Below are positions 39,289 to 50,800 of a DNA stretch of 64,000 bases, piece after piece; positions within the stretch are counted from its first letter, which is position 1; each line of letters opens with the position of its first letter. The stretch spans positions 2,852,001-2,916,000 of the forward strand of contig CBDEUR010000003.1 in assembly GCA_965243345.1 (NCBI GenBank), in the 5' to 3' direction. Made by a program: the position numbers and the translations under genes. The notes beneath the pieces were generated by a model. That model was not told the origin of the DNA and ran no database searches. It saw only the letters and a program-made list of their open reading frames with translations. The DNA is from Bin52 sp965243345 (GTDB lineage Bacteria; Pseudomonadota; Alphaproteobacteria; Thalassobaculales; Thalassobaculaceae).

Positions 39289-40314
39289 CTACTGAGTGCG
39301 GGCGGCGGCCCAGCGGATGAAGGCGGGCGAGCGCCGGAGGTGCGGATCGCGCCGGATGCAGGAGCCGACCAGGAACTCGCCGACCTCGCGCCTGAGCCGC
39401 TTCGCGTAGGTGACGATGGCATCCAGCGTGATGTCGTCGGCCATGCGGTAGAGCGAGCCGCAGAGCGCGATCAGCGCGCTCGCGTTCTCCGGCACCAGGG
39501 CGTTTGCGGGGTCGTCGATGACGGCCCTCGGATGGGGCAGCTCGCGCCAGACCTTGAGGAAGGCGGAGAACTCCACCGCCGCCGCCTCGCCGACCGTGCC
39601 CCGGAACAGCGCGCGCTCGACGCTCGCGTCGAGGCTGGCGCGCCGGTTGACGACGTTGGACACCATCTCCCAGGTGCGGGGACAGCAGAACGCCTTCTCG
39701 TTCGACTGCGGATCGAAGACATGCAGCAGCTCCGGCCGCATGGAGACGAAGAACAGCACTTCCGGCGCGATGCCGTGCTCCGCCCCCCAGGCGAGCCAGT
39801 CCTCGGCGTCGACCCGGATTTCCAGATGCACGAAGCGGGAGGCGAGCGGCGTCGGCATGCGGTGCACCACGCCGCGGTCGTTCTCGCGGTTGCCGCAGGC
39901 GATCAACGAGGCGCCCTCGGGCAGCTCGTATTCCCCGACCTTGCGGTCGAGCACCAGCTGGTACAAAGCCGCCTGGACCATCGGCACGGCCGAGGGCAGC
40001 TCCTCCAGGTTGATGAGCCAGCGGCCGGGATCGTCGCTCGGCGGCAGGAAGGCCGGCGGCGCCCAGCGGGTGCGGCCGTCGGCGTCGCGCCAGGGGATGC
40101 CGTGCAGGTCGACGGGATCGAGCAGCAGCGCGCGGACGTCGAGATAGCGGCGCACGGCCTCCGCGGCGACCTGTTGCGCGAGCGCGCTCTTGGCGCAACC
40201 GGGCGGTCCCGTCACCAGCACCGGCTGGCGGGCCTCGACCAGCAGCGCCAGCGTCGCGACGAGCTCGCTCGGGCGCAGCGTGTAGTCGGCGGAAATCGTC
40301 ACGGGATCGGTCAT
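39289..40314 (-). CDS. MoxR-type AAA+ ATPase
   Basis: Product of 341 residues from MTDPVTISADYTLRPSELVA. Walker A is VTGPPGCAKSAL, with Ala where Gly is usual before the Lys; the Walker B region reads RWLINLEELPSA, with Glu-Glu in place of Asp-Glu. Then GASLIACGNRENDRGVVHRM (sensor 1 Asn) and PLASRFVHLEI follow. These AAA+ proteins act as chaperone-like remodellers with VWA partners. The three genes 40314-37009 are closely packed on one strand and probably form one operon. Confidence 0.85.
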   Translation of the reverse strand: MTDPVTISADYTLRPSELVATLALLVEARQPVLVTGPPGCAKSALAQQVAAEAVRRYLDVRALLLDPVDLHGIPWRDADGRTRWAPPAFLPPSDDPGRWLINLEELPSAVPMVQAALYQLVLDRKVGEYELPEGASLIACGNRENDRGVVHRMPTPLASRFVHLEIRVDAEDWLAWGAEHGIAPEVLFFVSMRPELLHVFDPQSNEKAFCCPRTWEMVSNVVNRRASLDASVERALFRGTVGEAAAVEFSAFLKVWRELPHPRAVIDDPANALVPENASALIALCGSLYRMADDITLDAIVTYAKRLRREVGEFLVGSCIRRDPHLRRSPAFIRWAAARTQ

Positions 40315-40463
40315 GGGCGGCCTCCGGATTGGCGGGACGGAGGCGCGGGCTCCCTCCGGGCGCCCGGCCTTCGCCCGGCCGGCAGCGCCGCTCCGCTCTT
40401 CGTGTCGGGAGGCATGGGGCGGGCGCCGGCGGCCGGTTGGCGGCGGGGCGCACGAGCCCAGGG

Positions 40464-41300
40464 TCAGGCGCGGTTCAGGCCAGCGGAGCCGTCGCGGGCG
40501 ACCGGGAGAACGCCAGTCACTTCGGGAAGCGGCCGGCGCGTCGGCGACAGCGTGTGGCCGATGCGCCGCTCAAGCTCGGCGTAGGCGCGGTAGAGGTCGG
40601 GACGGAGCTCGGCCGCCCGGCGCAGGTCGGCGCGGGAGGCCAGGATGCAGAAGCTGCAACTCAGCCTCGACATGCCGGCGGCATAGGCCCAATGCGGCGA
40701 CTGGCCGGCGTCGCGGATGACGCGGAAGACGTCCGCGGTCGAAAGATCGAACACCGGCAGCCAGTCGAAGACCTCCCGGCCCGCGACGCTCATCCGGTCG
40801 TTGCGCCGCCACGGCGCCTTCCTCGCGCGTGCGGAGCTTTCCTCTGCGCGCATGCCCATGGCGTTGACGAGCCGCCCGCCGAAGCGGGGATGGGCTTTCA
40901 GATACCGGCGCAGCTCGCGCTCGATGGGCGTTCTCTTGTAATCCCCTGTACACCAGCGTTGTCTGGCTCCAGGAAACATGCCCCGATCCTCGACGCGTTC
41001 GAGCAGGGTCTTGCCGGACGCGACGGGCGCGAATATCAGCGGCACGCCCGCAGGCAGCGTCGCCTCGATATGCTCGATCGTGCCCGGCCACTCGATCTCG
41101 CCAAGCGGGGCGTGGACCGCCAACAGTTGATCGCGCGGAACGATCCGCGACAGCAGGATCGTCATCGCCTGGCTGTCCTTGCCGCCGCTGTGCGACACCG
41201 CCACGAGCGCACCGGCGCGTATCATCGCCCGGCACTCGGCCGGCAGGGCGAGGCCGGCGGTGGATCGGCGGCGGCTTCCGGCACTGGCGGTATGGGCCAT
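40464..41300 (-). CDS. PAPS-reductase/DndC-like PP-loop protein
   Basis: Product of 278 residues. The PP-loop is VAVSHSGGKDSQAM; the centre has RQRWCTGDYKRTPIERELRR and VNAMGMRAEESSARAR; the C-terminus SRLSCSFCILASRADLRRAA has paired cysteines. These resemble phage and plasmid PAPS-reductase-like proteins and, more remotely, DndC. True PAPS reductases make sulfite; here a thiolation or nucleotide-modifying reaction is equally possible. No dndBDE partners are visible, so DNA phosphorothioation cannot be claimed. Confidence 0.75.
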   Translation of the reverse strand: MAHTASAGSRRRSTAGLALPAECRAMIRAGALVAVSHSGGKDSQAMTILLSRIVPRDQLLAVHAPLGEIEWPGTIEHIEATLPAGVPLIFAPVASGKTLLERVEDRGMFPGARQRWCTGDYKRTPIERELRRYLKAHPRFGGRLVNAMGMRAEESSARARKAPWRRNDRMSVAGREVFDWLPVFDLSTADVFRVIRDAGQSPHWAYAAGMSRLSCSFCILASRADLRRAAELRPDLYRAYAELERRIGHTLSPTRRPLPEVTGVLPVARDGSAGLNRA

Positions 41301-41574
41301 GGCTGCGGTCTCCCGGGCGGTGGTGCCGGAAATCCCTCTCCGGGCCTCCCGGTTCGCCCTGACCGGCGCGGACCGCGACCTCTCGATGGCGTGCGTGCGT
41401 GTGCCGGGCGCGCCGGCCGGCCGATGCCGAAGTGCCGGATGAGGATTGTGTGCGCCGCCCGGGCGCTGGCGGCGTTGTTGCCGGTGACCGCGGGACGACC
41501 CAGAATGACGACCCGCACGGAACCGGAAGAGACCGAAGCGACATGGCCGCTCCGCCAGCGATGGGAACCGGCCG

Positions 41575-42063
41575 GTGAGGCTGACCGACCGAACCGACTA
41601 CGCCTTCCGCGTGCTGATGTACCTCGGCGCGAACGGCGGCGGCCTCGCCACGATCCGCGAGATCGCGGCGCGCTATGGAATCTCGCACAGCCATCTGACC
41701 AGGGTCGTCTGGGCGCTCGGCCGCGCCGGGTTCATCGAGACCGCGCGCGGCAGGGGCGGCGGGTTGCGGCTGGCGCGGCCGGCGCAAGCGATCGGCGTCG
41801 GCGCCGTGGCGCGGGTGATGGAACGGGGGATCCCGCTCGCCGAGTGCTTTCCCGGTGGCGCCGGCGGCTGCCGGATCGAGCAGTACTGCGCCCTCAAGGT
41901 TGTTCTCGCCGAGGCGGAGGCGGCGTTCTTCGCCGTCCTCGACCGCTACAGCATCCACGACCTGGTGCATGGCAACCATGAGCTGCGCGCGTTCATTCTC
42001 GCCGGGCCGACAGGCGGGGATGTTTCGACTCCGCACTCGGAGCGTCGATTTACCGATCTGTGA
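41575..42063 (+). CDS. nsrR: Rrf2-family Fe-S regulator, NsrR-like
   Basis: Product of 162 residues starting at GTG 41575. The winged helix (MRLTDRTDYAFRVLMYLGAN, IREIAARYGISHSHLTRVVW) is followed by Cys91, Cys99 and Cys105 in ECFPGGAGGCRIEQYC, the spacing of NsrR cluster ligands. NsrR senses nitric oxide and represses detoxification genes. No NO-detoxification gene is next to it; it precedes the HU gene on the same strand. Could also be another Rrf2 member. Confidence 0.75.
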   Translation: MRLTDRTDYAFRVLMYLGANGGGLATIREIAARYGISHSHLTRVVWALGRAGFIETARGRGGGLRLARPAQAIGVGAVARVMERGIPLAECFPGGAGGCRIEQYCALKVVLAEAEAAFFAVLDRYSIHDLVHGNHELRAFILAGPTGGDVSTPHSERRFTDL

Positions 42064-42156
42064 GGACTGGCGCGGCCCGGACGAATTGCCGGGCGCCCAC
42101 GATCCCGCTATAGGAATCGAGTTGCCGACTGCCAACCGGGATGCGGGAGGTGTTCC

Positions 42157-42432
42157 ATGAACAGATCGGAGCTCGAAAGGCGCGTCGCCGAACGCACGGG
42201 GCTGGCGTCGTCCGCGGCCAAGGGTGCGGTGGACGCCGTATTCGACGTGATCGCCGAAGCCCTGGCCAACGGTGAGGACGCGAGGGTTTCCGGGTTCGGG
42301 GTCTTCGGGACGAGGGCACTTCCGGCCCGCACCGGGCGGAACCCCAGGACAGGCGAGAGCGTCTCGATAGCGGCCTCGACGGCGCCGACGTTCAAGGCGG
42401 CGAAGGCGCTGAAGGACGCGGTGAACCGATAA
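42157..42432 (+). CDS. HU-family DNA-binding protein
   Basis: Product of 91 residues from MNRSELERRVAERTGLASSA; the ATG follows GGGAGGTGTTCC. The arm VSGFGVFGTRALPARTGRNP, then RTGESVSIAASTAPTFKAAK, is the HU/IHF signature. A small nucleoid protein that bends DNA; on mobile elements it can act as an architectural or silencing factor. Eight bases separate it from the next gene, suggesting one transcript. Confidence 0.9.
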   Translation: MNRSELERRVAERTGLASSAAKGAVDAVFDVIAEALANGEDARVSGFGVFGTRALPARTGRNPRTGESVSIAASTAPTFKAAKALKDAVNR

Positions 42433-42439
42433 CGGAGGG

Positions 42440-43471
42440 ATGGCTACTTCGAGACGGCAGCCGAGCAACTGGATGAACGACGAAACCGGTCCCGGCGGCG
42501 AAGTCGCCGTTTACGAGAGCGGCGAAGGCGAAGTACGGGTCGACGTGCGCCTCGACCGGAATACGGTCTGGTTGACTCAGCGCCAGATGGCGGAGGTATT
42601 CGACACCACGCCCGAGAACGTCCTGATGCACCTGCGCAACATCTTCGCTTCGGGCGAGCTGGAGGCGGATCCAACGACTAAGGAATTCTTAGTCGTTCGG
42701 GCCGAAGGCCGGCGCCGCGTTCGGCGCAACTTGAAGCATTACAATCTCGACGCGATCATTTCGGTCGGCTACCGCGTCAACAGCATGCGGGGTGTACGCT
42801 TCCGCCAGTGGGCCACCCGGACCCTGCAAGACCACTTGGTGCGCGGCTACACCATGAACGAGCGTCGGCTGGCCGAGCGCGGCTTGCGCGAGGCGCACGA
42901 GACCCTCGACCTGCTGGCCCGGACCTTGCAGAACCAGGCCTTGGTGGACGACACCGGGCAGGCGGTGCTGGACCTTATCGCGGGTTATGCCGATACATGG
43001 CGCCTGCTGCTGGAATACGACGAGGATCGGCTGCTGACCCCGCCCGGCGTGCAACCGTCGGTCGGGGTACTCGATCACGAGCGTGCGGTCGATGCGATCG
43101 CGCAACTGAAGCGCGATTTGATGGCGCGCAGCGAAGCCTCGTCCCTGTTCGGCAATCCTCGCGGCGACACGCTCGCCGCCATCCTCGGCAATATCGAACA
43201 GACCATGTTCGGCGAGGCGCTTTATCGCTGCCGCGAAGAGAAGGCCGCGCACCTGCTGTACTTCGTCGTCAAGGACCATCCCTTCTCCGACGGCAACAAG
43301 CGCATCGGTTCGCTGCTGTTCCTGCTCTACCTGAAGCAGGAGGGGATGGCTCACCGGCTCAATCCCCAGGCGCTGACGGCGCTGACCCTGCTGATCGCAG
43401 AAAGCGCCCCGGCCGGGAAGGACCTCATGATCCGGCTGATCATCAACCTGCTTGTCGGCTATTCGGAATGA
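42440..43471 (+). CDS. RhuM-Fic fusion protein
   Basis: Product of 343 residues. The N-terminal part is RhuM-like (VRLDRNTVWLTQRQMAEVFD, ENVLMHLRNIFASGELEADP, LKHYNLDAIISVGYRVNSMR). The C-terminal half is a Fic/Doc domain with the active-site motif HPFSDGNKRIGS near residues 279-290. Fic enzymes attach AMP or other groups to proteins. The fused form is widespread and often near toxin-antitoxin genes; its target is not known. No separate inhibitory antitoxin is adjacent. Near the start, ATGGCTACTTCGAG lies just after the HU stop, so co-expression is likely. Confidence 0.9.
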   Translation: MATSRRQPSNWMNDETGPGGEVAVYESGEGEVRVDVRLDRNTVWLTQRQMAEVFDTTPENVLMHLRNIFASGELEADPTTKEFLVVRAEGRRRVRRNLKHYNLDAIISVGYRVNSMRGVRFRQWATRTLQDHLVRGYTMNERRLAERGLREAHETLDLLARTLQNQALVDDTGQAVLDLIAGYADTWRLLLEYDEDRLLTPPGVQPSVGVLDHERAVDAIAQLKRDLMARSEASSLFGNPRGDTLAAILGNIEQTMFGEALYRCREEKAAHLLYFVVKDHPFSDGNKRIGSLLFLLYLKQEGMAHRLNPQALTALTLLIAESAPAGKDLMIRLIINLLVGYSE

Positions 43472-43490
43472 ACTGTGAAGGAGAACAATT

Positions 43491-44651
43491 ATGTTGTACG
43501 CTGTCAACATTGGTATGTGTCAGACGATACCTCAGACAATAGGCCTGTATCTGGTCGTTGCAGTGCTGTCCTTCGCTGACGGGTTTTCTTCTAATTTAGC
43601 AGTGGCTCAAGAATCAGACCAAGATCGCTGTCTGGGCGTAATAAATCAGAGCAGAGGTGAAACGAAATCAATTGCAAGTAGGCAGGAGTTCTTGCGCCAT
43701 CAGGAAAATTTCTGCCGAGAATACCAAAGCTCAAAGCAGAGCGGCCGCACGGCGAGTTTCGGAACTAGCTACAACGTATTGTCGCTGTCGTCGAGTAGCT
43801 CGCGTATGAGCGCCGACGCGGTCGCGACAAAGTATTGTCGGGATGGCGGAACCACAAGGCGAAGCGAAGAAGACTACGAAAACTATACGTCTCAGATTCC
43901 CGGCGAAGCGTTTCGGGCGTACGAGGCGTGCCTCAGAAGTGCGGAAGGAGGAGTGGTCTTCGACCATGACGGTTCAGTGGTGACGCATAGGGAACTGCTG
44001 TTCGGTGTCCGGTTTAATGCCCGGACCGAAGGTGAGCAGGCGGAGGTCCGATGGACTGCGGTTCCAGAGGAGGGAACGACTTGCAATTGGATCCACCGGG
44101 GGCAGGGCGTCGAGGGCAACGGAAATGTCATCGTCATGCAGGATTCGAGCCAAGCGAATCTGCGATGCCAACGGGAGGACTGGAAGTCGAAGTCGGCAGT
44201 AACAATAGACCGTGCTAACGGCGATGCGCGTATGGCGTTCTTTTGGCCGGCCTATGCTAAGACCAATAGCGGGTATTTCCCCGTTGATGTATTGAACGAC
44301 ATGAAAGTGGAAATTGCCGATCTTCGAAAGAACCTGAGGCAATTGCAGGCCGACGCAATACGTATAGAGTCAGGATCTCTTTCTCTTCCCGATGATCGGC
44401 GAATCCTTAGTAGAAATGGAAACTACGTACGCCGAGGAATAAGGGACCGTGTCGAGTTCGAAAAAGAATTTTCTTCCAAACCTACAGTAATCGTAAACTT
44501 GAGCCGTTTGGATATAGACCAACGATGGAATGCGAGAATTCGCGTTCTGTCGACCAAGATCGACAAGTCGGGATTTTCTTACGAATTCTTCACTTGGAGT
44601 GATACCAAAATTTATGAGGCTATAGGAACATGGATTGCGTATGGCAATTGA
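43491..44651 (+). CDS. Secreted protein with C-terminal H-type lectin domain
   Basis: Product of 386 residues; ATG 43491 follows AAGGAGAACAATT. The N-terminus has a signal-like segment (IGLYLVVAVLSFADGFSSNL) with a possible cut after VAQ. The middle is Ser/Arg-rich, with Cys residues spaced for disulfides. The last ~65 residues (FEKEFSSKPTVIVNLSRLDI, NARIRVLSTKIDKSGFSYEF, then WSDTKIYEAIGTWIAYGN) resemble the H-type lectin fold, with the typical Trp-x-Ala near the end. Base composition is clearly less GC-rich than neighbours, a sign of transfer. It could bind surface sugars of a host or competitor. Confidence 0.65.
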   Translation: MLYAVNIGMCQTIPQTIGLYLVVAVLSFADGFSSNLAVAQESDQDRCLGVINQSRGETKSIASRQEFLRHQENFCREYQSSKQSGRTASFGTSYNVLSLSSSSSRMSADAVATKYCRDGGTTRRSEEDYENYTSQIPGEAFRAYEACLRSAEGGVVFDHDGSVVTHRELLFGVRFNARTEGEQAEVRWTAVPEEGTTCNWIHRGQGVEGNGNVIVMQDSSQANLRCQREDWKSKSAVTIDRANGDARMAFFWPAYAKTNSGYFPVDVLNDMKVEIADLRKNLRQLQADAIRIESGSLSLPDDRRILSRNGNYVRRGIRDRVEFEKEFSSKPTVIVNLSRLDIDQRWNARIRVLSTKIDKSGFSYEFFTWSDTKIYEAIGTWIAYGN

Positions 44652-44732
44652 GGAAGGATCAATTGCCCCGAACCGATATTTCTGAAGTATTCGTATGTGC
44701 AGGCGGGACGTAACGCTGGCATCAACGTCCTG

Positions 44733-44984
44733 TCAGCGCACCTGCACGAGATCATAGGTGGTCTGGCGTTGCAGCCAGAACTCGCCATTGGACCAGCCTG
44801 CCTTTTCGAGGTGGATCGCCATTTCGGGAGAAATGCCCGAGTGGCCGTTGAGAACCCGAGATAGCGTATGGCGGGTGACACCCAGCACCCGTGCCGCTTC
44901 GGTCACGCTCAAGCCGAGCGGTTCGAGACAGTTTTCCCGGACGCTGCGTCTTGGCTGGGGAGGATCGATCATCGGCATGCTCAT
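44733..44984 (-). CDS. higA: HigA-family antitoxin, orphaned
   Basis: Product of 83 residues. The helix-turn-helix is GLSVTEAARVLGVTRHTLSR followed by VLNGHSGISPEMAIHLEKAG and SNGEFWLQRQTTYDLVQVR, a canonical HigA addiction-module antitoxin. The start (44984) lies eight bases after the stop of a truncated higB remnant. Without the full toxin it may persist as a repressor or relic. Confidence 0.88.
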   Translation of the reverse strand: MSMPMIDPPQPRRSVRENCLEPLGLSVTEAARVLGVTRHTLSRVLNGHSGISPEMAIHLEKAGWSNGEFWLQRQTTYDLVQVR

Positions 44985-44992
44985 GGCTCCCG

Positions 44993-45060
44993 TCAGTGGT
45001 AGTCGATCAGGTCAACGTCGTAAGCGTCGCCGTCCTCAAGGCGGAAGGTCATATACGGAT
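44993..45060 (-). pseudogene. higB: Remnant of higB toxin
   Basis: The minus strand reads NPYMTFRLEDGDAYDVDLID then YH and stop, which is the end of HigB (FRWEDGDAYDVEIVDYH type). Upstream of this fragment the family sequence is lost within a few codons and the region runs into DNA next to the rRNA operon terminator. The remnant directly precedes the HigA-like gene, as an intact higB would. Confidence 0.6.
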
Positions 45061-45183
45061 TCCTACGGACTTGACGACGAATTCCGCTCGAACCGTGGGG
45101 ACTTGCGGCCCCTTGAGAGTGATTCCCAAGTGTTTGCCAATAGTTTGCCAGAGCACCAAGATTGCCAGATCAAAAATGAAGAA

Positions 45184-45213
45184 GCCCCTGAAAACATCAA
45201 TGTTTTCAGGGGC
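45184..45213. terminator. Intrinsic terminator of the rRNA operon
   Basis: GCCCCTGAAAACA, a short loop, TGTTTTCAGGGGC: a 13-bp stem. On the minus strand it lies just past the CCA end of tRNA-fMet and is followed by TTCTTCATTTTT; on the plus strand it is followed by TTTTTT, so it may work both ways. Confidence 0.9.
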
Positions 45214-45218
45214 TTTTT

Positions 45219-45295
<77 letters not shown>

Positions 45296-45331
45296 TTTGG
45301 GTGTGTGTGAGGTGTGTGCGCATCGGTCGGG

Positions 45332-45445
45332 CCTGGCGACGACCTACTCTCCCACGTCTTGAGACGCAGTACCATCGGCGCGGAGGGGTTTCACGGCCGA
45401 GTTCGGGATGGGATCGGGTGGGGGACCCTCGCCATGGCCACCAGG
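45332..45445 (-). rRNA. rrf: 5S rRNA
   Basis: On the minus strand it starts CCTGGTGGCCATGGCGAG and ends GTAGGTCGTCGCCAGG, which pair as the 5S terminal stem; the core GATCCCATCCCGAACTCGG is typical. About 114 bases. Confidence 0.93.
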
Positions 45446-45485
45446 CCGGAGCGATGCGCATGTGGGGTGTTTTCCGGTGAGCGAT

Positions 45486-48237
<2,752 letters not shown>

Positions 48238-48455
48238 CCTCGCACACGGGAAAACACCCGTGCTGCAAAGATGCTTCTCACGTTCCCGGAACACACACTC
48301 CCGACACCGCCGGCGCACCAGCACCGGACACACCGGGGCGCATGTCCCAGTCTACACCTCACTTCACACTGTCAAACACCGCGGCCGTCAAACCAACGGC
48401 CAAGAACGCTCCCCAAAACGGGAAGGCGGCTCACACCGCCAGACCCCGCATCCGT

Positions 48456-48508
48456 CACCATGTCAGGACCACCATGTCAGGACCACCTGTATCAGGACCA
48501 CCTGTGAC
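48456..48508. repeat. Short tandem repeat between 23S and tRNA-Ile
   Basis: About three and a half diverging copies of a 14-16 base unit with core CCACCATGTCAGGA or CCACCTGTATCAGGA. Confidence 0.75.
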
Positions 48509-48518
48509 ACCCGCGCGC

Positions 48519-48595
48519 TGGTGGGCCAGGGAAGACTTGAACTTCCGACCTCACGCTTATCAAGCGCGCGCTCTGACCAACTGAGCTACTGGCCC
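48519..48595 (-). tRNA. tRNA-Ile (GAT)
   Basis: 77 bases on the minus strand: GGGCCAGTAGCTCAGTTGG, anticodon GAT in GCTTGATAAGC, variable region GAGGTCGG, CCA encoded. It lies on the 23S side of tRNA-Ala, the reverse of the usual Ile-Ala order. Confidence 0.95.
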
Positions 48596-48598
48596 TCC

Positions 48599-48674
48599 TG
48601 GTGGAGGCGATCGGACTCGAACCGACGACCTGCGGCTTGCAAAGCCGCCGCTCTCCCAGCTGAGCTACGCCCCC
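48599..48674 (-). tRNA. tRNA-Ala (TGC)
   Basis: 76 bases on the minus strand: GGGGGCGTAGCTCAGCTGG, anticodon TGC in CTTTGCAAG, CCA encoded. Only three bases separate it from tRNA-Ile. Confidence 0.95.
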
Positions 48675-48715
48675 GCTCCGCGCCAGGCCTGCCACCAGAA
48701 AAACACCCGGCTCAT

Positions 48716-48774
48716 CGCACCGTCGTGATCCTGGTGCTCGTCGCACCGTCTTGATCCTGGTGCTCGTCGCACCG
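48716..48774. repeat. 26-bp tandem repeat in the 16S-tRNA spacer
   Basis: Two 26-base units (48716-48741, 48742-48767) differ at one position; a partial third begins at 48768. A hairpin CACGCT-CGCA-AGCGTG follows at 48775-48790. Confidence 0.85.
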
Positions 48775-48848
48775 CACGCTCGCAAGCGTGCCGGTGACGG
48801 ACGGGAAGGGATGCGCCGGCGGCGCCGCGGCCAGGGCGCGGTCATCCG

Positions 48849-50359
<1,511 letters not shown>

Positions 50360-50800
50360 GAATACCGTACCCCCAAACCAGAACCGCACCCCCGAAACCG
50401 CACCACCCGCACCAGGCATCACGCCAGACACCGACAGAACGAAACCGAAGACACGGACCAGACCGGAAACACGGTCCCAACAGAGCCCGTCCTGCGCCAT
50501 GGTGACCACCAGCAAAGGCACTCACCATCACGCGTTCACTTCCACGACGCACCCGCCAGAACCAGCCCGGATCCGCTCGAAAGCAGCACCGGACCGAACT
50601 CGCAGACACGCCGCTCGCGATACGACGGACTGATCATCATGACCTCAAACCCCGGGCCACGACGCCGTCCGCGCATCCCTTCCTCAACATCACCATGTCA
50701 AACAACTTCGCCACACCGCTGGGGCACAGCGCGAACCAGCAGTTCTACATGGCACGCAGGGTGAAGGCAAGCGTCATGATGGCCACGGTTCGCGTTCCCG
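50360..50800. promoter_or_regulatory. rRNA operon upstream region
   Basis: About 440 bases between 16S and the ptsI stop. On the minus strand a perfect TTGACA (50701-50696) could be a -35 element, but I see no good -10 at standard spacing. The open frames here look spurious. Confidence 0.35.

Noticed and set aside
40464..41300. DND phosphorothioation system.
   Set aside because: Only one PP-loop gene is present; no dndB, dndD or dndE partners or cognate restriction genes nearby.
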